Under the pieces are notes generated by a model. It saw only the letters and a program-made list of their open reading frames with translations. It had not been told where the DNA came from and did not search any database. Made by a program: the position numbers and the translations under genes. Positions 18,551 through 26,598 of a stretch of DNA of 64,000 nucleotides are shown here, in pieces; within the stretch, counting starts at the first letter, position 1, and each line of letters opens with the position of its first letter. This stretch comes from Actinoplanes lutulentus (GTDB lineage Bacteria; Actinomycetota; Actinomycetes; Mycobacteriales; Micromonosporaceae), in assembly GCF_003259845.1 (NCBI RefSeq), contig NZ_QLMJ01000015.1, positions 1 through 64,000 of the forward strand, given 5' to 3'.

Positions 18551-18834
18551 TGGCCGACCTCGTAGTCCAGGACCTGGGCGAACTGGTCAACGACCTGAAC
18601 GCGTTGATCAGCGCCTTCGAAGGCGCGGAGAACCTGCAGAACACCGACTCCGGTCAGTGGGGGCAGAGCAACGCCAACTCGTCGATGGGCGACTTCGCCG
18701 ACAACTGGAAGATCCACCGCGGAAAGATGGTCGAGGCGATGAAGAAGTTCGCGAAGACGGTCCAGGAGGTCAACGAGGCCTGGACCGACGCGGACCAGCA
18801 GCTCAAGAGCACTCTCGACGGGAACGGCCAGTGA
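18547..18834 (+). CDS. WXG100-family protein (Esx-like), second copy
   Basis: This is a 95-aa helical protein starting in an ATGATG overlap with the ATPase stop. The first helix runs to about residue 30, a loop with QWGQSNANSSMGDFADNWK spans about 37-55, and a second helix with KMVEAMKKFAKTVQEVNEAW follows. Length and the helix-turn-helix plan fit the WXG100 superfamily and a possible heterodimer with the 13832 product. The W-x-G could be QWGQ or DNWK, so the motif is not exact. It is translationally coupled to both neighbours. Confidence 0.75.
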   Translation: MMADLVVQDLGELVNDLNALISAFEGAENLQNTDSGQWGQSNANSSMGDFADNWKIHRGKMVEAMKKFAKTVQEVNEAWTDADQQLKSTLDGNGQ

Positions 18835-20222
18835 GCGACGATCGTCTCATCACGCTCGCCGGCGCCAAGGTCGACCGGGTTCAGGCCGCGCAGCGCGATT
18901 ACCAGAACATCGCCACCACCCTGAACGACACGGTCGCGAAACTGGCCCGGATCGTCGAGACCGGCAGCGAGGGGCTCAAGGGCGCGTACGTCGAGCCGCT
19001 CAAGAAGGACGCCCAGTCGATCAAGGACGATCTCAGCAAGGCGGCGGTGCGCTACAACGACGCCGCCACCGAGATCAACAAGTACATTCCGGAGCTGGAG
19101 GACGCCAAGACCGAGACCGCCGCGGCGGTGTCCGCCGAGGAGTCCGCGAAAGGCTCGGTCAGCTCGGCGAACGCCCGCCCGGACGGGCAGAAGGGCGCCG
19201 ACGGTGTGCTGCCCCCGGAGGAGCAGCAGAAGGACACCGAGAAGCAGCGGGCCGTCGAGGAGGCCAACGCCGCCCTGACCGCCGCGAAGAACCGGCTGAC
19301 CTCGGCGCTGGACGCCCTGGACACGGCCGGCCGGCGCCTCGGTGACGCGGTCAGCGCCCGCCGGTACGACGACGGGCTCACCGACACCTGGAAGGACAAG
19401 GTCAACGCGTTCTTCGCGCAGATCAGCAAGATCTTCGCGATCATCGGCATGGTCCTCGCCGTCCTCTGCCTGATCTTCCCCGGCGTCAACCTGCTGATTC
19501 TCGGAACGGTGGTCGCCGGCGTCATCACATTGATCGCCGACAGCGTGCTCTTAGCCGGCGGTGAGGGCAGCGTCCTGGACGTGGTCCTCGGCGCCGTCGG
19601 TCTCGGCCTCGCCGGTCTCGGCGCCGCCATCTCGCTGATCGGCAAGAACATGGCGAACGCGGCGCGCACCATGAACAGCATCACCGGCCGGATGAACGCC
19701 GTGCCGGGGCGCCCGCCGCGACTCAACCTGACCGGCAGCTGGAACGGCCGTCCCATCCAGCTGGACAACCTGGGACCCGGTGCGGTCCGCCCCGGCAGCC
19801 CCAACATCACCGTCACCCAGCAGCTCGGCCCCGGCGACTTCCGGATCCCGTCCAACGCGGCCAGCGGCTGGCAGAACACCTCGGACTGGTTCAACCTGCC
19901 CGGCATCAACAATCTGCTCAGCCGGTTCGGGCAGATCACCCCGGAGATCGGGTTCTGGCAGTCGACCCTGATCCAGGGCCGGGGCGCGCTGGGCATGTGG
20001 GGCAACCTGTTCCGCAACCCGGGACAGTTCGCCCGGGACTGGTCGGGCGTCATCGGCGGCATGGACGGCTTCCGCAACCTCAACAACGTGATGGGCGCGA
20101 TCGGCGGCACCATGTCACCGGCCTGGTTCGTCTTCGGCGGTTTCAACGCCCTCTTCACCCTCGGACCCGGACTGATCTACTCGGGCGGGCGCCTGGAGGA
20201 ATGGATCCCCGATGTCAACTGA
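18831..20222 (+). CDS. Large coiled-coil/membrane protein, candidate type VII substrate or channel component
   Basis: This is a 463-aa protein from GTG 18831, overlapping the second esx gene by four bases. Residues 1-185 are helical and charged with coiled-coil character. Hydrophobic segments lie at about 195-245 (including FAIIGMVLAVLCLIFPGVNL) and 250-275. The last 180 residues are Gly/Asn/Trp-rich with NNLLSRFGQITPEIGFW and a final hydrophobic stretch. An N-terminal helical WXG/LXG-like half followed by a different C-terminal region is the plan of type VII polymorphic effectors, but I see no toxin motif. A structural role is equally possible. Confidence 0.65.
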   Translation: MSDDRLITLAGAKVDRVQAAQRDYQNIATTLNDTVAKLARIVETGSEGLKGAYVEPLKKDAQSIKDDLSKAAVRYNDAATEINKYIPELEDAKTETAAAVSAEESAKGSVSSANARPDGQKGADGVLPPEEQQKDTEKQRAVEEANAALTAAKNRLTSALDALDTAGRRLGDAVSARRYDDGLTDTWKDKVNAFFAQISKIFAIIGMVLAVLCLIFPGVNLLILGTVVAGVITLIADSVLLAGGEGSVLDVVLGAVGLGLAGLGAAISLIGKNMANAARTMNSITGRMNAVPGRPPRLNLTGSWNGRPIQLDNLGPGAVRPGSPNITVTQQLGPGDFRIPSNAASGWQNTSDWFNLPGINNLLSRFGQITPEIGFWQSTLIQGRGALGMWGNLFRNPGQFARDWSGVIGGMDGFRNLNNVMGAIGGTMSPAWFVFGGFNALFTLGPGLIYSGGRLEEWIPDVN

Positions 20223-20847
20223 CGTTCTCACCGACATCCCGTTCTACTGGGAGTTCGTGCCTTCTGCCGGTGGTGACGCCGATGAGCGTGCCGCGTGGAC
20301 CGACCACATGATCGAGTTCTTCGACACGTGGGCCGGCCGGACCCTGGGCACCGCCCAGGCCGCCTGGACCGCCGGGGAGTTCCCGTTCACCGCCGAGAAC
20401 ATCGGCCGGGAGACCGCGACGATGCTGATGGCGCGCGCCGACGAACTGCCCGGACACGCCCGGCTCGCCTGGGGCACCGCGTTCCACGATGGTCAGGTGC
20501 GCTGGTCGCCGATCCCGCTCGTCGCCGAGTTCCACCGGCCCCGCGCCGACGACCCGGAATACCTCATGGAGGTGGTCGGCGTGCACGGGTTCGCCGAGGA
20601 CGCCCGGGAAGCGGTGGTGCACTACGTCAGCGTGCCCGGCGCGGATGGCGTCCGGGTCTTCGCCATCGGGCGGACATCACAGGGTACGGCGTACGGGCGC
20701 CTCGACGCGGCCATGCGTACCGAGAGCGGCATCGACGTCGTTCTGCGTACCCGGGTCTTCGACATGCAGCAGATGGCCGTGATCGGCGCCGGCGTCGAGC
20801 AGCTGATGGCCACGATCGCCGCCGACGGAATCGCGGAGCAATCCTGA
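20212..20847 (+). CDS. Hypothetical protein of the type VII locus, 211 aa
   Basis: This is a soluble mixed alpha/beta protein whose ATG at 20212 lies 11 bases inside the preceding gene. A Trp/Phe-rich N-terminus (DIPFYWEFVP) precedes a helical stretch (ERAAWTDHMIEFFDTWAG), then beta-like segments (VVHYVSVPGADGVRVFAIGR, IDVVLRTRVFDMQQM). No family is recognised. It has no signal or membrane helix, so a cytoplasmic chaperone or adaptor role beside the substrate genes is conceivable. It shares length and alternating strand pattern with the 20882 product, but I cannot establish homology by eye. Confidence 0.7.
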   Translation: MSTDVLTDIPFYWEFVPSAGGDADERAAWTDHMIEFFDTWAGRTLGTAQAAWTAGEFPFTAENIGRETATMLMARADELPGHARLAWGTAFHDGQVRWSPIPLVAEFHRPRADDPEYLMEVVGVHGFAEDAREAVVHYVSVPGADGVRVFAIGRTSQGTAYGRLDAAMRTESGIDVVLRTRVFDMQQMAVIGAGVEQLMATIAADGIAEQS

Positions 20848-20882
20848 TGATCGACATTGACCTGATCGTGGAGCGCTTCTGA
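20847..20882 (+). other. Eleven-codon mini-ORF copying the next gene's start
   Basis: Between the 211-aa and 219-aa genes lies ATG to TGA encoding MIDIDLIVERF, joined on both sides by ATGA overlaps. The downstream gene starts MIDFELIVPDG, so the mini-ORF is an imperfect 35-base tandem duplication of that gene's start region. It may relay translating ribosomes, or be a scar of slippage. Confidence 0.6.
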
Positions 20883-21541
20883 TGATCGATTTTGAGCTGA
20901 TCGTGCCCGACGGCTGGGCGCACATCCCCACCACGCCCGAGTCGGCGCGGCTGCGGTCCCGGACGATCGACGCACTGATCACCTCGCGGCTGCCCGAGTC
21001 GCTGCCGCGGGACAAGGCCGTGCCGTTCCGCAAGATGCTGCGCGGCGAACTCGTCAAGGCGACCGACGACGCGGCCCGCAACGGCGCCCGCGCGATCGTG
21101 CTGCCGCTGACCGAGTACCACGACGGCTGGCGGGTGCCCGGATCGCTGCTGATCACGGTGGTCGAGGAGTCCGACGACGCCCCCGACCCGCTGACGCTGA
21201 TCGGCGCGCTGATCGGCGACGCGGGCCCGGGCAACGGCACCCGCCTGGAGATCGGCGGCGGTCCGGCGGCCCGGATCACCGAGGTCCTCGCCAGCGACCC
21301 GATCGGTCGTAAGGCGCCGTCGCTGAAGGTCAGTTATTACATCGCGCACCCCGAGGTGACCGGAGTGTGGGCGCTGCTCACGTACACCGTGCTGACCGAC
21401 GGCGACCTGGAGAGCGAGGTGCTGACCGCGATCTGCCTGCTGTTCGACGCGGTCGTCGCGACGCTGCGCTGGCAGGACCGGATCGACGTGCCGACCGAGG
21501 ACGAGCTGATCGACATCCTGAACGCCTCACCCACGACGTAG
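20882..21541 (+). CDS. Hypothetical protein of the type VII locus, 219 aa
   Basis: This is a 219-aa cytoplasmic protein. The N-terminal half is helical (RSRTIDALITSRLPESLPRD, then KMLRGELVKATDDAARNGAR), followed by strands with PGSLLITVVEESDDAPDPLT and APSLKVSYYIAHPEVTGVWA. It ends with a helix and an acidic tail. I recognise no family. It is the last gene of the esx-ATPase transcription unit, and its end overlaps the convergent 186-aa gene by 15 bases. An accessory or chaperone role in secretion is inferred from position only. Confidence 0.7.
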   Translation: MIDFELIVPDGWAHIPTTPESARLRSRTIDALITSRLPESLPRDKAVPFRKMLRGELVKATDDAARNGARAIVLPLTEYHDGWRVPGSLLITVVEESDDAPDPLTLIGALIGDAGPGNGTRLEIGGGPAARITEVLASDPIGRKAPSLKVSYYIAHPEVTGVWALLTYTVLTDGDLESEVLTAICLLFDAVVATLRWQDRIDVPTEDELIDILNASPTT

Positions 21542-22087
21542 CTCCTCGTCCCACCAGCGCGGCGCCTCGTCGTCCGGCTCGTCCGGGCTCGCGAAGTGGA
21601 ACGGCACACCCATCCGTTGTGCGACGGCCTGGCCCTGCTCGGTGGCGCGCACCGCTTCCGGCCAGGGCGGGACCTGCCCGTTGAACAGGCGGATGTCCCC
21701 GCCGAAGCGCAGCACGCACAGGTCGGCCTCGTCGAAGTCCGGGTGGCGCGGGCCCGGCCGTCGCACGATCGCGACCAGGACGACGAACCAGCCCTGGGTG
21801 TCGCCGTCCCAGCATGCCTCGACGGCCGCGAGGGGCTCGCTGATCGCGGTGACCTTCGCGATCAGCTGGTCCGTGGTGGGTGGGGCCGGCGGTGGCTGCA
21901 GCAGGCCCTGCCCGGCCAGCTCGTTCTGCCGCGCCACCAGCAGGTCCTGGGCCTGGTAGATCCCTGGCAGGGGCTGGATCTCGCCACTGTCGCGGAGCAG
22001 CTTGATGGCCGGGAGCAGCCGTCGGGCGCGCAGATGCTCGTCGAGTCGCTCGCGCAGAGGCGGGGTCAGGCTGGTCCACTGATCCAT
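21527..22087 (-). CDS. Hypothetical protein, 186 aa
   Basis: This is a soluble protein with helical N-terminal residues 1-60 (RLDEHLRARRLLPAIKLLRD: a helical pair as in small adaptor domains). A proline-rich hinge (LLQPPPAPPTTDQ) leads to a beta-rich C-terminal domain containing DTQGWFVVLVAIVRRPGP and DLCVLRFGGDIRLF. The first domain resembles a short ribosomal-L7/L12-like or CcdB-like helical repeat often seen in secretion loci, but I would not assign it. It converges on the 219-aa gene of the type VII locus and may belong to it functionally. Confidence 0.65.
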   Translation of the reverse strand: MDQWTSLTPPLRERLDEHLRARRLLPAIKLLRDSGEIQPLPGIYQAQDLLVARQNELAGQGLLQPPPAPPTTDQLIAKVTAISEPLAAVEACWDGDTQGWFVVLVAIVRRPGPRHPDFDEADLCVLRFGGDIRLFNGQVPPWPEAVRATEQGQAVAQRMGVPFHFASPDEPDDEAPRWWDEELRRG

Positions 22088-22091
22088 GACG

Positions 22092-22565
22092 TCAGTAGTA
22101 GTCGCGCATGATCTCGGTGGCCCAGGCGGGCTGGTGGACGGCGCCGCGCGGGCCGAACTCGTCCATGTACGGCTTGATGTCCAGCACCGGCGTGCCGGCC
22201 ACCGCGTCCAGGCCGCTGACGTGCAGGTCGAGGCCGGAGACCCGGTGCAGGCGGCAGCGGGAGACGCCGATGCGGTTCGGGCGGTTCTTGCCGCGCTGGG
22301 CGAAGATGCCGACCAGCGGCCAGCCGGTGTTGCCGCGCGGGTGGCGGGCGCCGGTCTCGATCTTCTCCGGTTTCACCTGGTCGAAGTGGAACACGATCTC
22401 CAGGTGCGAGAAGGTGTCCAGGCCGAACAGCGCCTCCTCGCCGAACCGGGAGCCGTCCAGGCGGATGACGGCGTCGACAGCGTCCCAGGCGTCGTCGAAG
22501 ACCTCCGCGCGGCCGCCGAGGACGTGCCCCACCGGTTCGATGGTCACCAGGTCGTTCCAGCTCAC
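22092..22565 (-). CDS. TsaA/TrmO-family tRNA methyltransferase-like protein
   Basis: This is a 157-aa protein of the TrmO (UPF0066/TsaA) beta-barrel family, which in E. coli N6-methylates the t6A nucleotide of tRNA-Thr. Typical segments are ITxEPVGHV at the N-terminus, DTFSHLEIVFHFDQ, ARHPRGNTGWPLVGIFAQRG at about 75-95, RPNRIGVSRCR, and GTPVLDIKPYMDEF near the C-terminus. The start is GTG 22565, with AAGGAG 9 bases upstream; an upstream frame to 22595 lacks one. Whether actinobacterial members methylate the same tRNA is unknown. Confidence 0.85.
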   Translation of the reverse strand: MSWNDLVTIEPVGHVLGGRAEVFDDAWDAVDAVIRLDGSRFGEEALFGLDTFSHLEIVFHFDQVKPEKIETGARHPRGNTGWPLVGIFAQRGKNRPNRIGVSRCRLHRVSGLDLHVSGLDAVAGTPVLDIKPYMDEFGPRGAVHQPAWATEIMRDYY

Positions 22566-22754
22566 TGGTGGATCTCCTTCACAGCGCGCGTCCATCGAGA
22601 TCCGGAACTTGCCAAGATCTGGGGAAGAACGTGAACGCTATCCAAGATCTATGACTTTTGGCTGCCCCGGACGCCAGGCAGGCGATACCTGAGGGCCGCA
22701 CCGCGGTACCTCAGAACGATGTGGTGGCCCCCGCCGATCGGCGATCTTGGCTGC

Positions 22755-23372
22755 ATGATTCTTCTCAGTGATCCCCGGGTGGCGGCGGTGCCGGTGCGGG
22801 ATGCGGGGACGCCGCTGGTGCGGCTCGGTGCGGAGTTCGGGGCGGCGCGCGCGCTGGTCCGGGCGGATCTCGGTGAGCGGCTCGGCTGGGCGCGGGCCGC
22901 GCTGCCCGCCGGGCTGGGTCTGCGGGTCGTCGAGGGGCATCGGCACGTCGCGCGCCAGCGGGAGATCATCGAGGCGTACGCGGGGGAGTTGCTCGCCGCC
23001 GACCCGGGACTTGGTGGCACTCGGCTGCGGGAGCTGACCAGCCGGTTCGTCGCTCCGGTCGAGGTGGCGCCGCACGTGGCCGGCGCGGCCGTCGATCTGA
23101 CGATCAGCGGGCCGGACGGTGACCTGGACATGGGTACGCCGATCGACGCCACCCCGGAACAGTCCGCCGGAGCCTGCTACCTCGCTGCCGCCGGGATCAG
23201 TGCGCAAGCCCGGGCCAACCGGATGCTGCTGGCCCGGGTGCTCGGCGGCGCCGGATTGGTGAACTACCCGAGCGAGTGGTGGCACTGGAGTTACGGCGAC
23301 CGGTACTGGGCACTGATCACCGGAGCACCGGCAGCCCTGCACGGCCCGATCGACGGCCGGGTGCCCGCATGA
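22755..23372 (+). CDS. vanX: D-alanyl-D-alanine dipeptidase (VanX-type)
   Basis: This is a 205-aa zinc peptidase of family M15D that hydrolyses D-Ala-D-Ala. The predicted zinc ligands His107 and Asp114 (in HVAGAAVDL) and His177 with catalytic Glu174 (EWWHW) have the same spacing as in VanX. Arg residues in the VVEGHRHVARQ segment fit the substrate-guanidinium contact. The start is ATG 22755; an upstream ATG at 22719 would add an unlikely WWPPP leader. It overlaps alr in ATGA. Such enzymes strip normal dipeptide in glycopeptide resistance, or recycle wall peptides. The absence of vanH argues against a classical vanHAX set. Confidence 0.88.
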   Translation: MILLSDPRVAAVPVRDAGTPLVRLGAEFGAARALVRADLGERLGWARAALPAGLGLRVVEGHRHVARQREIIEAYAGELLAADPGLGGTRLRELTSRFVAPVEVAPHVAGAAVDLTISGPDGDLDMGTPIDATPEQSAGACYLAAAGISAQARANRMLLARVLGGAGLVNYPSEWWHWSYGDRYWALITGAPAALHGPIDGRVPA

Positions 23373-24499
23373 GCACGGTCATAACCGATCAAACCACCAC
23401 CGTCGCTGTCGACCTCGACGCCGTCGCGCACAACACCCGGGTGCTCGCGCGCCACACCCGCAGCGCCCTCATGGCCGTCGTCAAAGCTGACGGTTTCGGT
23501 CACGGCGCCGTCGACGTGGCCCGGACCGCGCTCGCCTCCGGCGCCACCTGGCTCGGTGTCACCGGACTCGGCGAGGCTCTCGCACTGCGCGCTGCCGGAC
23601 TCCGCGCACCCATCCTGAGCTGGTTGAACCCGCTTGGCGCCGGCTTTGCTTCCGGCGTACGAAATGATGTTGATCTTGCAGTGCCGAGTGTGGACCATCT
23701 TGCGGTGATGCCGACCGGTGCGCGGGTGCATCTGCATCTCGACACCGGGCTGGCGCGGGACGGCGCCGCGCCGAAGGAATGGGCCGATCTGTGCCGGGCG
23801 GCCGCCGACGCCGAGCGCGACGGGCGGATCGTGGTGGCCGGTGTGATGAGCCATCTGGCCGGTCCGGACACGCAGGAAGCGCTGCGCCGGTTCCGGCACG
23901 GCGTGTCGGTCGCGCTCACCGCGGGGCTTCGCCCGAGGGTACGCCATCTGGCCGCCACAGCCGCGACCCTGACCGCTCCGGACACGCACTTCGACCTGGT
24001 CCGCACGGGTGCGGGCCTGGTCGGCATCAACCCGGCGGGCGGGCCCGGCCGGGACAGCGGCTCCGGCGGCCGGCGCGACGAGGCAGGCGGCAACGGACTG
24101 CGCGGGGCGATGACGTTCACCGCCCCGGTCGTCGAGGTGCGCCGGGTCACCGCCGGGACGCCGGTCGGCTACGGACACGTCTGGCGCGCGCCGCGGGACA
24201 CCACCCTCGCGCTGCTGCCGGCCGGGTACGCCGACGGGCTTCCCCGGATCGCCGGCCCGCGCGCCGAGGTGCTGCTCGGCGGGCGTCGCCGCCGGATCGC
24301 CGGGCGGATCTCGATGGACCAGATCGTCGTCGAAGCCGGTCCGGACTGCCGGCCCGGCGACACCGCGATCATTTTCGGTCCTGGCGACGACGGTGAACCG
24401 ACCGTCGCCGACTGGGCCAGGTGGGCGGGCACGCTCCCGCACGAGATCGTCACCGGCCTGGGCGCCCGGCCCCGCCGCGTCGTCACCGGAGGTTTCTGA
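23369..24499 (+). CDS. alr: Alanine racemase
   Basis: This is a 376-aa PLP enzyme that interconverts L- and D-alanine for peptidoglycan. The PLP lysine is Lys39 in AVVKADGFGHG, at the canonical position; most homologues have Tyr where this one has Phe (AYGHG versus GFGHG). PVGYGHVW carries the catalytic tyrosine, followed by LLPAGYADGLPR and RISMDQ. A Gly/Arg-rich insertion (GGPGRDSGSGGRRDEAGGNG) sits near residue 225, unusual for the family. It is coupled to vanX by ATGA and ends one base before the ligase start. Because of the context it may be a second, pathway-specific racemase. Confidence 0.9.
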   Translation: MSTVITDQTTTVAVDLDAVAHNTRVLARHTRSALMAVVKADGFGHGAVDVARTALASGATWLGVTGLGEALALRAAGLRAPILSWLNPLGAGFASGVRNDVDLAVPSVDHLAVMPTGARVHLHLDTGLARDGAAPKEWADLCRAAADAERDGRIVVAGVMSHLAGPDTQEALRRFRHGVSVALTAGLRPRVRHLAATAATLTAPDTHFDLVRTGAGLVGINPAGGPGRDSGSGGRRDEAGGNGLRGAMTFTAPVVEVRRVTAGTPVGYGHVWRAPRDTTLALLPAGYADGLPRIAGPRAEVLLGGRRRRIAGRISMDQIVVEAGPDCRPGDTAIIFGPGDDGEPTVADWARWAGTLPHEIVTGLGARPRRVVTGGF

Positions 24500-24500
24500 C

Positions 24501-25427
24501 ATGTCCCGTACGAAGGTCGCCGTCATCGGCGGCGGCAGCAACGGCGAACACGACGTCTCGCTCGCCTCGGCGGCGGCGGTGGCGGCCGCGCTCGACCCGG
24601 AGAGATACCAGGTCGTCGGGCTGACCATCGGCCGCGACGGCACCTGGCAGGACTCCGGTGGCGATCCCCTCGGACTCGCGGACGCCATCACCACCCTCAC
24701 CACCTGCGATGTCGTGCTGCCGATCGTGCACGGCCCGCGTGGCGAGGACGGCACTCTTGCCGGGCTGCTGGAGATGGCGGGTATTCCGTACGCAGGAAGT
24801 GGGGTTCGTCCGGGAGCGCTCGCGATGGACAAATGGGTGACCAAGCTGATCGCCGAGGATCTCGGCATTCGCACCGCGAAGGGCCGGCTGCTGACCGCGG
24901 GAACCGCGAGCGGGTACGCCTGGACCGGCCCCGTCGTGGTGAAACCGGTGTCCGCCGGTTCCAGCCTCGGCGTCACGCTGGTCCGCGACCCCGGTGACCT
25001 GCCGGCGGCGCTGACCGAGGCGCTGCGCCACGACGACCGGATCCTCGTCGAAGAGGTGATCACCGGCCGGGAGGTGGACATCGCGGTGCTCGCCGGGACC
25101 GTCTCACCGACCCTGGAGATCGTCGCCGAAGGGTTCTTCGATTACCGGGCGAAGTACGGCGGCGGCACGGTCTTCCAGGTGCCCGCGCCGATCGATCCGT
25201 CCGAGGTCAAGGCCCTGGAAACCGCCGCGACCAGCCTCTATGAGGCGCTCGGCTGCCGTGGGGTGGCGCGTTTCGACTTCTTCGTCACCGAGGACGGGCC
25301 GGTGCTCAACGAAGTGAACACGATGCCCGGGTTCACCGGGCACTCGCAGGTGCCGAGGATGTTCGCCGCTGCCGGAATCAGTTATAGCGCGCTCCTTGAC
25401 GCCCTCATCAGCGATGCCCTCGCCTAA
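24501..25427 (+). CDS. ddl: D-alanine--D-alanine ligase family protein
   Basis: This is a 308-aa ATP-grasp ligase. Seen in order: an N-terminal GGGSNGEHDVSLASA with the substrate glutamate, HGPRGEDGTLAGLLEMAGIP near residue 77, the ATP loop PVSAGSSLGV near 150, the omega-loop FFDYRAKYGGG (a Tyr-containing loop as in true Ddl enzymes, not the His of VanA), and the metal-binding end LNEVNTMPGFTGHS. The ATP-loop has Ala where E. coli DdlB has Glu (REGSS), as in some Van ligases, so D-Ala-D-Ala is likely but D-Ala-D-Ser cannot be excluded. CGGAGG precedes the ATG by 8 bases. Confidence 0.88.
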   Translation: MSRTKVAVIGGGSNGEHDVSLASAAAVAAALDPERYQVVGLTIGRDGTWQDSGGDPLGLADAITTLTTCDVVLPIVHGPRGEDGTLAGLLEMAGIPYAGSGVRPGALAMDKWVTKLIAEDLGIRTAKGRLLTAGTASGYAWTGPVVVKPVSAGSSLGVTLVRDPGDLPAALTEALRHDDRILVEEVITGREVDIAVLAGTVSPTLEIVAEGFFDYRAKYGGGTVFQVPAPIDPSEVKALETAATSLYEALGCRGVARFDFFVTEDGPVLNEVNTMPGFTGHSQVPRMFAAAGISYSALLDALISDALA

Positions 25428-25437
25428 CGTGGGAGAG

Positions 25438-26598
25438 ATGGAGGATCGGGGGACGCTGCTCTGTGCCGTGGCGGCGGTCGCCGTTCTGGTCAGCGGCATG
25501 ATCGAGCTGGGCACGGAGGTCTGGCAGTTCTACTCCGGCACCCGGCACGTCCTGTTCGCGCTTGTCGTCGCCGGCACGGCTCTCGCGGTCGGCGTGATGC
25601 GCCGGCTGCCGTGGCTCGCCCTGGCGCTCGCCTGGCTGATCCCGGTGTGCCAGGTGGTCACCGGCACCCCGCTGGTGATCACCCAGGCGGCGGTCGTGAT
25701 GATCGCTTTCGGTCTGGCCCGCTGGGGCAGCCCGGTGATCCTGTGGCTGAGCGCCCTGTCGATCCTGGCCGGGGCGGTGACCGCGATGGTCCTGCTCGGT
25801 TTCGACGCGCTGCGGATCACCATCCCGTCGGCCTCGTGGTACCTGATCGCCGGCACCGTGAACGAGCTCGGCATCGGCTGGCAGATCGGGACGTTCCTGC
25901 TGCTCGGAGCGCTGCTCGGGATGCCGTGGCTTGCCGGGTTCGCGCTGCGGATCTCCGACCGGGCGCGGACCGATCTGGCCCGGGCCGCCCGGGAACGCGC
26001 ACAGGCGGAGGAGACCGCCCGGATCCGGGACGCGCAGACCCGGCTGGCCCGCGACGTGCACGACGTCGTCGGCCACTCCCTCGCGGTGATCCTGGCCCAG
26101 GCCGAGTCCGGGCAGTACCTGGCCGACGACGACCCGGCCGCGCTCAAATCGGCGCTCGCCACGATCGCGACCTCGGCGCGGACGTCGCTGCGGGATGTCC
26201 GCGAGGTGCTCACCACCACCCGGGACTCCGCCGACGACCTCGACCAGCTGATCGGTAACCTGCGCGACAGCGGCCACGAGGTGCTGTCCTCGCAGGAGGG
26301 CATGCCGCTGCCGCTCGACGAGGCGCGACGGACCACCGCATATCGCGTGCTGCAGGAGATGCTCACCAACGCGATCCGGCACGGCCTGCGAGGAGGGGCT
26401 TTGATCGTACGCCGTAACTGGGCTGACGATGCGTTCGAAGTGGAGGTCCGCAACGCGGTCTCCCCGGGCACCGCCGAGTCATCGCCGGGGTCGGGGCTGG
26501 ACGGCATGCGCGAACGGCTCGTCGCGGTCGGCGGCACCCTGTCGGCCTCCCGCAACGGCGACGTGTTCGTGGCGACGGCCCGGATCCCGCTGTCATGA
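25438..26598 (+). CDS. Sensor histidine kinase, NarL/DesK-type (HisKA_3)
   Basis: This is a 386-aa membrane kinase with about six hydrophobic segments in residues 1-170 and little extracytoplasmic sequence. The phosphoacceptor follows in RLARDVHDVVGHSLAV (His208). A C-terminal HATPase domain has an N-box-like EMLTNAIRHGL and a GSGLDGMRERL G-box. Lack of a large sensory domain suggests intramembrane sensing of envelope stress, as in LiaS/DesK. GGGAGAG precedes ATG 25438; ATG 25414, inside the ligase gene, is an alternative. It probably belongs to the vanX-alr-ddl operon. Confidence 0.88.
   Translation: MEDRGTLLCAVAAVAVLVSGMIELGTEVWQFYSGTRHVLFALVVAGTALAVGVMRRLPWLALALAWLIPVCQVVTGTPLVITQAAVVMIAFGLARWGSPVILWLSALSILAGAVTAMVLLGFDALRITIPSASWYLIAGTVNELGIGWQIGTFLLLGALLGMPWLAGFALRISDRARTDLARAARERAQAEETARIRDAQTRLARDVHDVVGHSLAVILAQAESGQYLADDDPAALKSALATIATSARTSLRDVREVLTTTRDSADDLDQLIGNLRDSGHEVLSSQEGMPLPLDEARRTTAYRVLQEMLTNAIRHGLRGGALIVRRNWADDAFEVEVRNAVSPGTAESSPGSGLDGMRERLVAVGGTLSASRNGDVFVATARIPLS

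Noticed and set aside
22755-25427. Classical vanHAX glycopeptide-resistance cluster
   Set aside because: No VanH-type dehydrogenase or VanA-type His omega-loop is present, and the regulators are NarL-type, so only a van-like operon is claimed.
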